Positions 1 to 5,856 of a stretch of 6,225 bases of DNA are shown one piece after another (the stretch's first letter is position 1; each line of letters starts with the position of its first letter). The position numbers and the translations under genes were made by a program. The notes beneath the pieces were generated by a model that did not search any database, was not told where the DNA came from, and saw only the letters and a list, made by a program, of their open reading frames with translations. This stretch comes from Actinobacteria bacterium UBA7422 (lineage in GTDB: Bacteria; Actinomycetota; Actinomycetes; S36-B12): NCBI GenBank assembly GCA_002469525.1, contig DKME01000054.1, positions 13,433 through 19,657 of the forward strand, in the 5' to 3' direction.

Positions 1-452
1 TAACCGAATACTGCCGAGCGCATCTTGACTCCGGCCGGGATTCCAATGCACGCACGGTGTGAACCGATTGCCGTGAGTACCTCGCGTGCTGTGCCATCTC
101 CCCCGACAAAAACAATGATGTCTGAACCGGCTCGAACCAATTCAAGTAGCGCATCACGGGTGTCCCGGGCCGTGGAGTTCCACTCCTTGGGGTTCCAAAC
201 CACCGTGGGCTCAACCGCTAATCCCTGAAAGACCTGCTCACCCATTGACTTACCTATGGTTAAAAATTGAGCGTCAACTCCGTGTCGAAGCAACTCTTGC
301 ACCATGCGCGCAGCCCTCGCTATCGAGGCGGGGTGTTCATGGGTATGCGGGGCGAGGTCATGCCAGTTGACCCCATCACTTCCATGCAGTCCCAGAGGTC
401 CCCCGACCCCGGCTAGCGGGTTGACCACGAGACCAATTTTTTGTGCGGTCAT
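1..452 (-). CDS. COG3199 ATP-NAD kinase-like protein (AcoX-like), 3' end cut off by window edge
   Basis: The first 150 codons are visible; the rest lies beyond base 1. The N-terminus reads KIGLVVNPLAGVGG (residues 5-18), followed by GSDG at 24-27. The diacylglycerol/NAD-kinase-fold signature GGDGTAR is at 117-123 and GIPAGVKMRSAVF at 137-149. The GGDGT loop plus the GIPAGVKM block is typical of COG3199, the predicted ATP-NAD kinase group that includes AcoX of acetoin clusters. Family members are usually about 370 residues, so some 220 are missing here. The presumed role is ATP-dependent phosphorylation of NAD or a related small molecule in the cytosol, but the real substrate of this branch is not established. 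The ATG lies only 3 nt after the aminotransferase stop, with no strong ribosome site of its own (only GTGAGAA), so translation is probably coupled to the upstream gene. Family assignment is firm; function is not. Confidence 0.85.
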   Translation of the reverse strand, partial: MTAQKIGLVVNPLAGVGGPLGLHGSDGVNWHDLAPHTHEHPASIARAARMVQELLRHGVDAQFLTIGKSMGEQVFQGLAVEPTVVWNPKEWNSTARDTRDALLELVRAGSDIIVFVGGDGTAREVLTAIGSHRACIGIPAGVKMRSAVFG

Positions 453-455
453 TTC

Positions 456-1835
456 TCACAACGCCGGGCTTTGCCGAATTTCCTCGGATACCTCGAGAAA
501 AGCCGCACGAACAGTTGACACCATGACATCAATTTCTTCTTGGGTGACAACGAATGGCGGGGAGAAGGCAACCGTGTCAGCAGCGGGCAACGCTCGGGTG
601 ATAACACCCTTTTCCATGCTGCGCCGTGCGACCCGAACGCCGAATTTGTGACTGGGGTTAAAAGGTTTTAGTCCCGAATCGGTATCAGCGAATTCGACCG
701 CAGCAAGTAATCCATACCCGCGTGTTTGAGCAACAAATGGCAGGTCGTCAAAGGCTTGAGAGACAGCTGTGCGCAAATATTCACCTTTATTCTTATTGCC
801 GCGAACGAGATCCTGCTCCTGGATAATGTCCAGGTTCATGAGTGCGGCTGCAGTTGCAACGGGGTGTGCCGAGTAGGTGTATCCGTGCCCAAAAACACCG
901 TGCTTTTCACTTTCTGCTGAAATAACGTTCCAGACTTTCTCGGAAACCAATGAAGCAGAGAGCGGTACATACGCTGATGTAATTCCCTTCGCGACTGTCA
1001 TGAGATCGGGCGTGATTCCAAACCTGGGGGATGCAAACATTTCACCCGTCCGGCCGAATCCGGTAACCACTTCATCGGCGATCATCAAAATGTCGTACTT
1101 CTCAAGTACTTTTTGAATCAGTGGGAAATATTGATCGGGCGGCACAATTACTCCACCAGCAGCCTGAATGGGTTCTGCAATAAACGCGGCAACCGTATCG
1201 GGGCCTTCAGCGATTATGAAATCTTCCAATTCCTGGGCCAACGTCTGTGCGAATTCCCGATCGGTTGCGCCCTCTTCCTTTTCCCACAGCCGATGTGGAG
1301 GTCGTACATGTTTGATCTGTTCAAGCGGAAGGTCAAAACCTGTGTGCAAGTTAGTTAATCCGGTAAGCCCACCTGAGAGCACCGTTACTCCGTGGTAACC
1401 ACGCCAGCGAGAGATGATTTTCTTCTTCAGTGGTCGATCAAGTGCGTTGTTGTAGTACCAAACAATCTTGACCAGAGTGTCATTCGAATCTGAACCACTG
1501 TTGCCAAAAAAGACCTTTGACATATTTCCGGGAGCCATTTGCACAAGCCGTTGCGCTAATTCAACAGATGGTTCGACCGCCATCCCGGCAAATGAATGAT
1601 AAAACGACAACTTCTTTACCTGAGCTGAAATTGCATCGGCCATTTGCTCATTGCCGTACCCAACGTTGACGCACCACAAACCGGCAAGTGCATCGAGGTA
1701 CCGCTCACCGTTGATATCCACGAGCGTTGAACCTCGCCCAGAAGAAAAGACTCGCTGTGGGCCGACGTCTTCGTGGGTTGCCAGAGCAGTAAATGGATGA
1801 AACATTGACTGTCGATCAGCTTCAAGCAGGGTCAC
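456..1835 (-). CDS. Class III PLP-dependent omega-aminotransferase (omega-amino acid/diamine:pyruvate type)
   Basis: Cytosolic fold-type I transaminase of about 459 residues, the normal length for the omega-transaminase/SpuC group. Visible landmarks, numbered from the GTG start: FHPFT near 12-16, AGLWCVNVGYG with W54, the phosphate-binding GNSGSDSND at 111-119, GYHG with Y147, EPIQ with E221, DEVVTGFGRTG with D254, the PLP lysine K283 in AKGITSAYVPL, GYTYSAHP at 318-325, and R414 in VITRALPAAD. The tryptophan, lysine and arginine sit where Chromobacterium violaceum omega-transaminase has W60, K288 and R416 (alignment from memory), which suits carboxylate-bearing or omega-amine donors with pyruvate as acceptor. 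The open frame extends to a TTG at 1850. The GTG at 1835 is preferred because GGAG lies 5 nt before it and the TTG has no ribosome site; the ATG of codon 11 is a third option. It is the first gene of an operon with the ATP-NAD kinase-like gene and divergent from a semialdehyde dehydrogenase, the expected next enzyme. Exact substrate (GABA, putrescine, beta-alanine, 5-aminovalerate, 6-aminohexanoate) is not decidable from sequence. Confidence 0.92.
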   Translation of the reverse strand: MTLLEADRQSMFHPFTALATHEDVGPQRVFSSGRGSTLVDINGERYLDALAGLWCVNVGYGNEQMADAISAQVKKLSFYHSFAGMAVEPSVELAQRLVQMAPGNMSKVFFGNSGSDSNDTLVKIVWYYNNALDRPLKKKIISRWRGYHGVTVLSGGLTGLTNLHTGFDLPLEQIKHVRPPHRLWEKEEGATDREFAQTLAQELEDFIIAEGPDTVAAFIAEPIQAAGGVIVPPDQYFPLIQKVLEKYDILMIADEVVTGFGRTGEMFASPRFGITPDLMTVAKGITSAYVPLSASLVSEKVWNVISAESEKHGVFGHGYTYSAHPVATAAALMNLDIIQEQDLVRGNKNKGEYLRTAVSQAFDDLPFVAQTRGYGLLAAVEFADTDSGLKPFNPSHKFGVRVARRSMEKGVITRALPAADTVAFSPPFVVTQEEIDVMVSTVRAAFLEVSEEIRQSPAL

Positions 1836-1840
1836 AACAT

Positions 1841-1844
1841 CTCC
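1841..1844 (-). promoter_or_regulatory. Ribosome binding site of the aminotransferase (decides GTG start)
   Basis: On the minus strand GGAG is followed by 5 nt and then GTG at 1835-1833. This spacing favours the GTG over the in-frame TTG five codons upstream at 1850. Confidence 0.6.
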
Positions 1845-1873
1845 AATCAAGACTGCACGGGCTCATTTATTCG

Positions 1874-1888
1874 GCACACCGTTTGTGC
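1874..1888. promoter_or_regulatory. 15-bp palindrome, candidate operator in the divergent promoter region
   Basis: GCACA-ccgtt-TGTGC: perfect 5-bp arms around a 5-nt spacer. It has the same 5-5-5 architecture as the palindrome at 5577-5591 upstream of the thiolase. It lies between the divergent aminotransferase and semialdehyde dehydrogenase genes, where a regulator could act on both. Function is inferred from symmetry and position only. Confidence 0.4.
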
Positions 1889-1899
1889 GATTTGCGGAT
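1885..1899. promoter_or_regulatory. Candidate IclR/PcaR-type operator, copy 1
   Basis: GTGCGATTTGCGGAT matches GTGCGTTTTGCGCAC at 5577-5591 in 12 of 15 positions. It overlaps the right arm of the palindrome at 1874-1888. From memory, the Pseudomonas putida PcaR site is GTTCGATAATCGCAC, whose reverse complement begins GTGCGATT; this copy shares that 8-mer exactly and 11 of 15 bases overall. The IclR protein encoded at 3436-4251 is the natural candidate to bind it. Confidence 0.45.
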
Positions 1900-1926
1900 A
1901 CATATTCGTATAGAGAACATATCCGC
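1894..1926. repeat. Inverted repeat GCGGATA...TATCCGC over the predicted aminotransferase -10
   Basis: GCGGATA (1894-1900) and TATCCGC (1920-1926) are perfect 7-bp inverted arms 19 nt apart. Nested almost concentrically inside is an imperfect repeat with TTC at 1905-1907 and GAA at 1915-1917. The right arm overlaps the predicted minus-strand -10 (1916-1921). The spacing of two helical turns or so suits binding of a dimer or tetramer, but a chance origin is possible. Confidence 0.4.
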
Positions 1927-1944
1927 TATCCTGCCACTTGTCCA
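1916..1944 (-). promoter_or_regulatory. Predicted promoter of the aminotransferase operon
   Basis: Reading the minus strand: TGGACA (1944-1939, 5 of 6 bases of the -35 consensus), a 17-nt spacer, then TATGTT (1921-1916, 4 of 6 of the -10 consensus). Transcription would start near 1909, giving a leader of about 70-75 nt to the GTG start. I found no equally good pair for the plus-strand dehydrogenase gene; TATAGA at 1909-1914 is a possible -10, but its best -35 (TTGTGC) is 20 nt away. Confidence 0.45.
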
Positions 1945-1963
1945 TACACTTTTCCAACAGGAT

Positions 1964-1967
1964 GGAG
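1964..1967 (+). promoter_or_regulatory. Ribosome binding site of the semialdehyde dehydrogenase (decides the start)
   Basis: GGAG followed by 5 nt (ATCCC) and the ATG at 1973. The same frame is open back to an ATG at 1793, but that extension would run through the divergent promoter region and into the opposing aminotransferase gene, and it has no family counterpart. Confidence 0.7.
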
Positions 1968-1972
1968 ATCCC

Positions 1973-3433
1973 ATGGTTGCCCGATTTACCGCCCAAGAAT
2001 TGCTCCACAGCGATCTCTTAATCAATGGTGAATGGGTTGGTGGATCCCAAGCCCAAAGATTCCCTGTAACCAATCCTTCCACGGGTGAAGTGATTACGCA
2101 GGTCGCCAGCGCGAGCCAAGCTGATGTTCACACTGCAATCGCGGCCGCACAGGCGGCACTACCCGCATGGAGTGGCCTCACCGCTGTGGAGCGCTCCCGA
2201 ATCCTGCGGAAATGGTTTGACCTGATAGTTGAAAACGTGGATTCCTTAGCCGAAATCTTGACACTCGAGCAGGGAAAACCACTGGAAGAAGCACGTGGCG
2301 AGATCCTCTACGGGGCCAACTTCATTGAGTGGTTCGCGGAAGAAGTAAAGCGACTCTATGGCGAAACGATTCCCACAAATGTCAGTAGCCGTCGGTTGTT
2401 AACCATTCGTCAACCCATTGGCGTGACGGCAGCGATTACACCTTGGAACTTCCCCATGGCAATGATCGCCCGAAAGGCGGGGCCAGCGATTGCCGCTGGT
2501 TGCCCAATGATTGTTAAACCCGCCGCTGAAACCCCGCTCTCTGCGCTGGCAATCGGCCGTTTGGCATTGGAGGCTGGGGTTCACCCTGGTGTGTTGCAGG
2601 TAATTACCGGCCCTGCGTCGGTAATTGGACCTGAATTGACAGCGAGTCCGGCGATCAGAGCCCTCAGTTTTACCGGTTCCACAGAGGTTGGTAAGAAACT
2701 CATGTCGGACTGCGCACACACTGTGAAGAAAGTCGCGATGGAATTAGGGGGGAACGCTCCTGTAATTGTATTCGATGACGCTGATATCGAGATAGCAGTT
2801 TCAGGAACCATTGATTCAAAATTCCGTAACTCAGGCCAGACCTGCGTGTGTGCTAACCGGATTTTTGTTCAAGCCGGAATCCATGATCGTTTTGTGGAAG
2901 CCCTCTCCACGGCAGTTGCGAAACTCAATGTAGGAGATGGATTTTCACGTGATGTTCAACAGGGGCCTTTGATCAATCTCGAGGCCGTTGAGAAAGTGGA
3001 ATCACACATTTCCGATGCAGTGTCACGAGGAGCCAAAGTTGTTGTGGGTGGAAACCGCCATTCAATCGGTGGCACATTTTTTGAGCCAACCTTGATAACT
3101 TCTGCCACCATGGATATGACAATTGCCAGTGAAGAAACATTTGGTCCAGTAGCGCCTATTTTCATTTTTGAGACTGAAGAGGAAGGCCTCGAAATGGCTA
3201 ATTCCACACCATTCGGCCTCGCCGGCTACTTTTTCACCCAAGACCTGGCTCGAATGTGGCGCGTGAGCGAGAAACTTGAAGTTGGGGTAGTTGGCGTCAA
3301 TACAGGTCTTATCTCCTATGAAGGGGCTCCTTTTGGAGGAGTTAAAGAGTCTGGTGTTGGTCGAGAAGGCTCACTTCACGGCATTGAAGAGTTCCTGGAA
3401 ATGAAATACATCTGCATCGGTGCGGTGAACTAG
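1973..3433 (+). CDS. gabD: NAD(P)+-dependent succinate-semialdehyde dehydrogenase (GabD family)
   Basis: A 486-residue cytosolic aldehyde dehydrogenase, the usual GabD length. It oxidises a semialdehyde to a dicarboxylate: succinate semialdehyde in the classical GABA route, with glutarate or adipate semialdehyde as alternatives. Visible features: FIEWFAEEVKRLYGETIP (117-134), TPWNFP with oxyanion N159, MELGGN with general base E257, GQTCVCANR with nucleophile C291, and EETFGP with E388. The C-terminus FGGVKESGVGREGSLHGIEEF and then KYICIG is strongly GabD-like. C291-V-C293 is the Cys-X-Cys pair that forms a redox-switch disulfide in human SSADH. R167, R285 and S448 fall about where human SSADH places R213, R334 and S498, which hold the substrate carboxylate (alignment from memory). 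It is divergent from the omega-aminotransferase, its likely metabolic predecessor, and shares that control region. Its stop is 2 nt from that of the convergent iclR gene. Family is near certain; chain length of the substrate is open. Confidence 0.93.
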   Translation: MVARFTAQELLHSDLLINGEWVGGSQAQRFPVTNPSTGEVITQVASASQADVHTAIAAAQAALPAWSGLTAVERSRILRKWFDLIVENVDSLAEILTLEQGKPLEEARGEILYGANFIEWFAEEVKRLYGETIPTNVSSRRLLTIRQPIGVTAAITPWNFPMAMIARKAGPAIAAGCPMIVKPAAETPLSALAIGRLALEAGVHPGVLQVITGPASVIGPELTASPAIRALSFTGSTEVGKKLMSDCAHTVKKVAMELGGNAPVIVFDDADIEIAVSGTIDSKFRNSGQTCVCANRIFVQAGIHDRFVEALSTAVAKLNVGDGFSRDVQQGPLINLEAVEKVESHISDAVSRGAKVVVGGNRHSIGGTFFEPTLITSATMDMTIASEETFGPVAPIFIFETEEEGLEMANSTPFGLAGYFFTQDLARMWRVSEKLEVGVVGVNTGLISYEGAPFGGVKESGVGREGSLHGIEEFLEMKYICIGAVN

Positions 3434-3435
3434 CC

Positions 3436-4251
3436 TCAAGGTCGATTTAATAGATCAGCCTCAATCTCACGAGCAGCATTACTCAACTTGGGTAAAAACT
3501 CGCTCTTGAGGACTTCGGTGCTCACTCGAGTTGCATGTACGCTTACGTTGATCGCTATCAAAACTTTCCCCGCGGGGTCTCGAACCGGTACCGCAATAGA
3601 GCGGACCCCTTCTTCCAGTTCCTGATCAATCATGGCCCAACCTTGTTTGGCGGTTTCGCGCAAAATAGAAAGAAGAGCCTTCTCAGCCGTGACGGTTTGA
3701 TCGGTGAACTGCGTTCTTTCGTATTGCTGTAAATAGTCGCTAATCACTGGTTCGGGTGAAAATGCCAGCAAGACCCGGCCCATCGAAGTTGCATAAGCGG
3801 GCAACCGCTGACCCACGGCCAGATTGATGGACATTATTCGATTTGCCGCAGATCGTGCCGTGTAAATAATGTCCGCATCGTCGAGAACGCTCGCCGAGCA
3901 CGATTCTCCAAGTTCTTTAGTGAGTATTTCAAGGTGGCTTTGAGCGATCACGGAGACACTTTCCGACCGTAAGTACGCCTGACCCAACTCGAGCACCCTT
4001 GGCCGTAAGTAGAAGGAACGACCGTCTGATCCAACGTATCCCAATTCCAAGAGTGTGAGTAAGAATCTGCGAGCAGAAGCTCGACTGATTCCCGTTGCAT
4101 TAGCCACTTCGGTGAGTGTCAGTGAGCGGGAACCTGAGGAAAATGCACGAATTACGGCAAGGCCACGTTCAAGGGATCTGATGTAGTCCTTGGACTTTTC
4201 TGGAACTTCCAGGTCAAGATTTTCCTCAGTGTGTAAATCAGTGATATTCAT
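3436..4251 (-). CDS. IclR-family transcriptional regulator, PcaR/PcaU/PobR type
   Basis: 271 residues. The N-terminal 20 or so are acidic and not conserved-looking. YIRSLERGLAVIRAF at 23-37 is the hallmark opening of the PcaR/PcaU/PobR subgroup. The winged helix-turn-helix spans about 24-85, with LTLTEVANATGISRASARRFLLTL at 44-67 covering the recognition helix. The effector domain (about 88-268) contains LPAYATSMGRVLLAF at 150-164 and the C-terminal block GWAMIDQELEEGVRSIAVPVRD at 204-225, the usual ligand-pocket segments. Such regulators respond to aromatic acids or beta-ketoadipate in known cases. The effector here is unknown and could be an intermediate of the adjacent pathway. It follows the thiolase by 24 nt in the same operon, so it is probably autoregulated through the thiolase promoter; GAAG lies 4 nt before the ATG. 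It is convergent with the dehydrogenase. Confidence 0.93.
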   Translation of the reverse strand: MNITDLHTEENLDLEVPEKSKDYIRSLERGLAVIRAFSSGSRSLTLTEVANATGISRASARRFLLTLLELGYVGSDGRSFYLRPRVLELGQAYLRSESVSVIAQSHLEILTKELGESCSASVLDDADIIYTARSAANRIMSINLAVGQRLPAYATSMGRVLLAFSPEPVISDYLQQYERTQFTDQTVTAEKALLSILRETAKQGWAMIDQELEEGVRSIAVPVRDPAGKVLIAINVSVHATRVSTEVLKSEFLPKLSNAAREIEADLLNRP

Positions 4252-4275
4252 TATTCTTCACATCCAAATCCTTGA

Positions 4276-5502
4276 TCATGTGGAATTTTCCCGCTCAATT
4301 AGCATCGCTGCTCCTTGTCCGACCCCAATACATAATGAGACGACCGCAAATCTTTGCTCCGTTCGCTCGAGCTCACCGAGCGCGTTAAGCACTAGCCGTG
4401 AGCCGCTGGAACCAAGCGGATGCCCAAGAGAGATTCCCCCTCCAGAGACATTGATGCGCTGCGGATCGATCTCTAATTCCGTGGTGCAGGCTAGAACCTG
4501 CGCGGCAAAGGCTTCATTGATTTCAATAACTCCTATTTCATCAAGTGACAATCCGGTTCGTTCCAATAGTTTTCGAATCGCCGGCACCGGTCCAAGGCCG
4601 AATAAACTCGGAGCTACTCCCGCAACTGCATAGGACACAATGCGCGCTCGCGGCGTCCAACCGTGTTCTGTAATTGATTTTTCCGACGCAACTACAATCC
4701 CACTAGCCCCGTCCGAAAGGGGCGACGCATTACCCGCTGTGGTGACACCACTCGGACGAAAAGAAGGATTAAGGGACTGTAATGTGTCAAATGTAGTGTC
4801 TGGGCGAACTGTTTCATCCGTGCGAATAAAAATGGTGTCATTCTTTGTCACGACAGGAATTTCGATAACTTCGCCATCAAAATTACCGGCGGCCCATGCT
4901 TGCGTTGACCGTTCATGTGAGCGAGCGGCAAAATGATCGGCCTGATCTCTGGTTATGCCGTAAAGCTCGGCCAACTTTTCGGTGCACTCGCCCAATGAAA
5001 GCGTTGCATCACCGTCGTCAAGGGTGCGCATCTTCGGATTGACAAAACGCCACCCCAGAGCTGTATCGAATACTTCTGTGGGTTTTGCAAAGGGTGCAAG
5101 CGGCTTGGCCGTTACCCATGGTGCCCGGGACATGGATTCCGCACCACCTGCGAGTATCAGATCCGCCTCGCCGGATTTGACCACCGCACCGGCGGTGGCA
5201 ATCGCCTGAAGTCCGGAGGCACAGAGCCGATTGACGGTTTGGCCCGGTACCGAATCGCCCAATTCAGCCAACAATGCCGCCATTCGAGCTAGGTTTCGAT
5301 TGTCCTCCCCGGACTGATTGGCTGCCCCCAGAATTACATCGTCTATTTCCCGAGGGTTGATAGCTAATCGCTGCACCAAACTGTGCAGGACCAACGCTGC
5401 TAGATCATCGCTTCGAACGGTTGAGAGTGCACCTGCATAGCGGCCTACCGGGGTTCGGACACCACCGACGAGATAGGCGTTACCACCGTGTCCGTTATGC
5501 AC
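4276..5502 (-). CDS. Acetyl-CoA acyltransferase / thiolase, PcaF-like (probable 3-oxoadipyl-CoA thiolase)
   Basis: About 408 residues, typical of degradative thiolases: 3-oxoacyl-CoA plus CoA gives a shortened acyl-CoA plus acetyl-CoA. Numbered from the GTG start: RTPVGRYAG at 16-24, ANQSGEDNRNLARMA at 61-75, VNRLCASGLQAI with acyl-carrying C94, NEAF at 329-332, GGGISLGHPLG with H361, and CIGVGQGAAM with C391. These match Cys89, His348 and Cys378 of the Zoogloea enzyme. The GEDNRN and GWRF-NP blocks are PcaF/PaaJ-like, pointing to 3-oxoadipyl-CoA (giving succinyl-CoA and acetyl-CoA), but other 3-oxoacyl-CoA substrates cannot be excluded. The start is uncertain. The frame is open to a TTG at 5532, with ATGs at 5523 and 5511. 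The ATG at 5511 directly abuts GGGAG, so it cannot use that site. GTG at 5502 has GGGAG 9 nt before it and gives an N-terminus of family length. First gene of an operon with the iclR regulator, 24 nt upstream of it. Confidence 0.9.
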   Translation of the reverse strand: MHNGHGGNAYLVGGVRTPVGRYAGALSTVRSDDLAALVLHSLVQRLAINPREIDDVILGAANQSGEDNRNLARMAALLAELGDSVPGQTVNRLCASGLQAIATAGAVVKSGEADLILAGGAESMSRAPWVTAKPLAPFAKPTEVFDTALGWRFVNPKMRTLDDGDATLSLGECTEKLAELYGITRDQADHFAARSHERSTQAWAAGNFDGEVIEIPVVTKNDTIFIRTDETVRPDTTFDTLQSLNPSFRPSGVTTAGNASPLSDGASGIVVASEKSITEHGWTPRARIVSYAVAGVAPSLFGLGPVPAIRKLLERTGLSLDEIGVIEINEAFAAQVLACTTELEIDPQRINVSGGGISLGHPLGSSGSRLVLNALGELERTEQRFAVVSLCIGVGQGAAMLIERENST

Positions 5503-5560
5503 TGTTCCCATCTCCCAAGTCATGTACCGCAAGACTCACATTTCGAGCTACGCTCCCGCG

Positions 5561-5566
5561 ATTATA
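5561..5566 (-). promoter_or_regulatory. Consensus -10 box of the thiolase-iclR operon, enclosed in CGCG arms
   Basis: TATAAT on the minus strand, about 60 nt before the GTG start and 29 nt before the TTG at 5532. It is bracketed by CGCG on both sides (5557-5560 and 5567-5570), making a 14-bp symmetric element. No good -35 sequence is present at 16-18 nt; the position it should occupy is taken by the palindrome at 5577-5591. This is the pattern of a promoter that depends on, or is blocked by, a regulator. Confidence 0.5.
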
Positions 5567-5576
5567 CGCGTCCTAT

Positions 5577-5591
5577 GTGCGTTTTGCGCAC
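5577..5591. promoter_or_regulatory. Candidate IclR/PcaR-type operator, copy 2 (thiolase promoter)
   Basis: GTGCG-ttttg-CGCAC: perfect 5-bp arms, 5-nt spacer. It covers the -35 position relative to the TATAAT at 5561-5566. It matches 1885-1899 in 12 of 15 bases and the remembered PcaR site (reverse complement) in 11 of 15. The regulator is encoded in the operon that this promoter would drive, which supports autoregulation. Confidence 0.5.
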
Positions 5592-5612
5592 CTTCGTTCG
5601 TCATTCGTACCA

Positions 5613-5618
5613 ATTATA
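5613..5618 (-). promoter_or_regulatory. Second TATAAT box upstream of the thiolase
   Basis: A perfect -10 hexamer on the minus strand, with TTCAAT (3 of 6 of the -35 consensus) 17 nt upstream. It could be an alternative or upstream promoter; a transcript from it would run through the operator palindrome at 5577-5591. Confidence 0.35.
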
Positions 5619-5644
5619 CCCACTTACTGGCTTACATTGAAGTG

Positions 5645-5658
5645 AAGACGGGAGTCTT
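5645..5658. repeat. Short perfect hairpin AAGAC-ggga-GTCTT
   Basis: A 5-bp stem with a 4-nt loop, just before the 17-bp tandem repeats. There is no T-run on either side, so it is not an intrinsic terminator. No function can be assigned. Confidence 0.4.
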
Positions 5659-5663
5659 GGGGC

Positions 5664-5714
5664 CTTGAACTCGCCCTTAGCTTGAACTCGCCCTTAACTT
5701 GAACTCGCCCTTAG
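5664..5714. repeat. Three tandem copies of a 17-bp unit
   Basis: Units at 5664-5680, 5681-5697 and 5698-5714. All read CTTGAACTCGCCCTTA plus a final G, A and G respectively, so 16 of 17 positions are invariant. A 17-bp period does not preserve a reading frame, and the array lies in non-coding DNA. It may be a small variable-number repeat from slippage, or a cluster of protein-binding sites. There is no sign of an origin or integrase nearby to make it an iteron or attachment site. Confidence 0.9.
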
Positions 5715-5836
5715 GGGGTCGCGTGGATACGTTCGAGATTCCGCTAGCGATCCCCGAGGAGTAGCGCTTCCGGTGTTTCGAGTGCAAGCCCATAGCTGCA
5801 ATCGAGAATGCCCACATTCATTTTTCGGATTTACCG

Positions 5837-5853
5837 ACAGAGAATCGCTCTGT
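5837..5853. repeat. Hairpin ACAGAG-aatcg-CTCTGT
   Basis: A perfect 6-bp stem with a 5-nt loop, just upstream of the small ORF at 5857. No T-tract follows on either strand, so a terminator role is unlikely. Confidence 0.4.
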
Positions 5854-5856
5854 GTC

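Noticed and set aside
1793..1972. 60-codon upstream extension of the dehydrogenase frame from an ATG at 1793
   Set aside because: It would overlap the opposing aminotransferase start and the whole promoter region, has no family counterpart, and a good ribosome site precedes the ATG at 1973.
2399..2811. Minus-strand ORFs inside the dehydrogenase gene
   Set aside because: They are antisense shadows of a fully conserved aldehyde dehydrogenase coding region and have no recognisable motif.
4190..4633. Plus-strand ORF of 147 codons across the iclR-thiolase junction
   Set aside because: It is antisense to two well-supported genes and its translation is low-complexity Ser/Pro/Arg-rich, typical of a shadow frame.
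5664..5714. 17-bp repeats considered as plasmid iterons or a CRISPR array
   Set aside because: There are no spacers between units and no replication protein, cas gene or AT-rich origin nearby.
5837..5853. Hairpin considered as an intrinsic terminator
   Set aside because: There is no T-run after the stem on either strand, and the flanking genes diverge, so no terminator is expected here.
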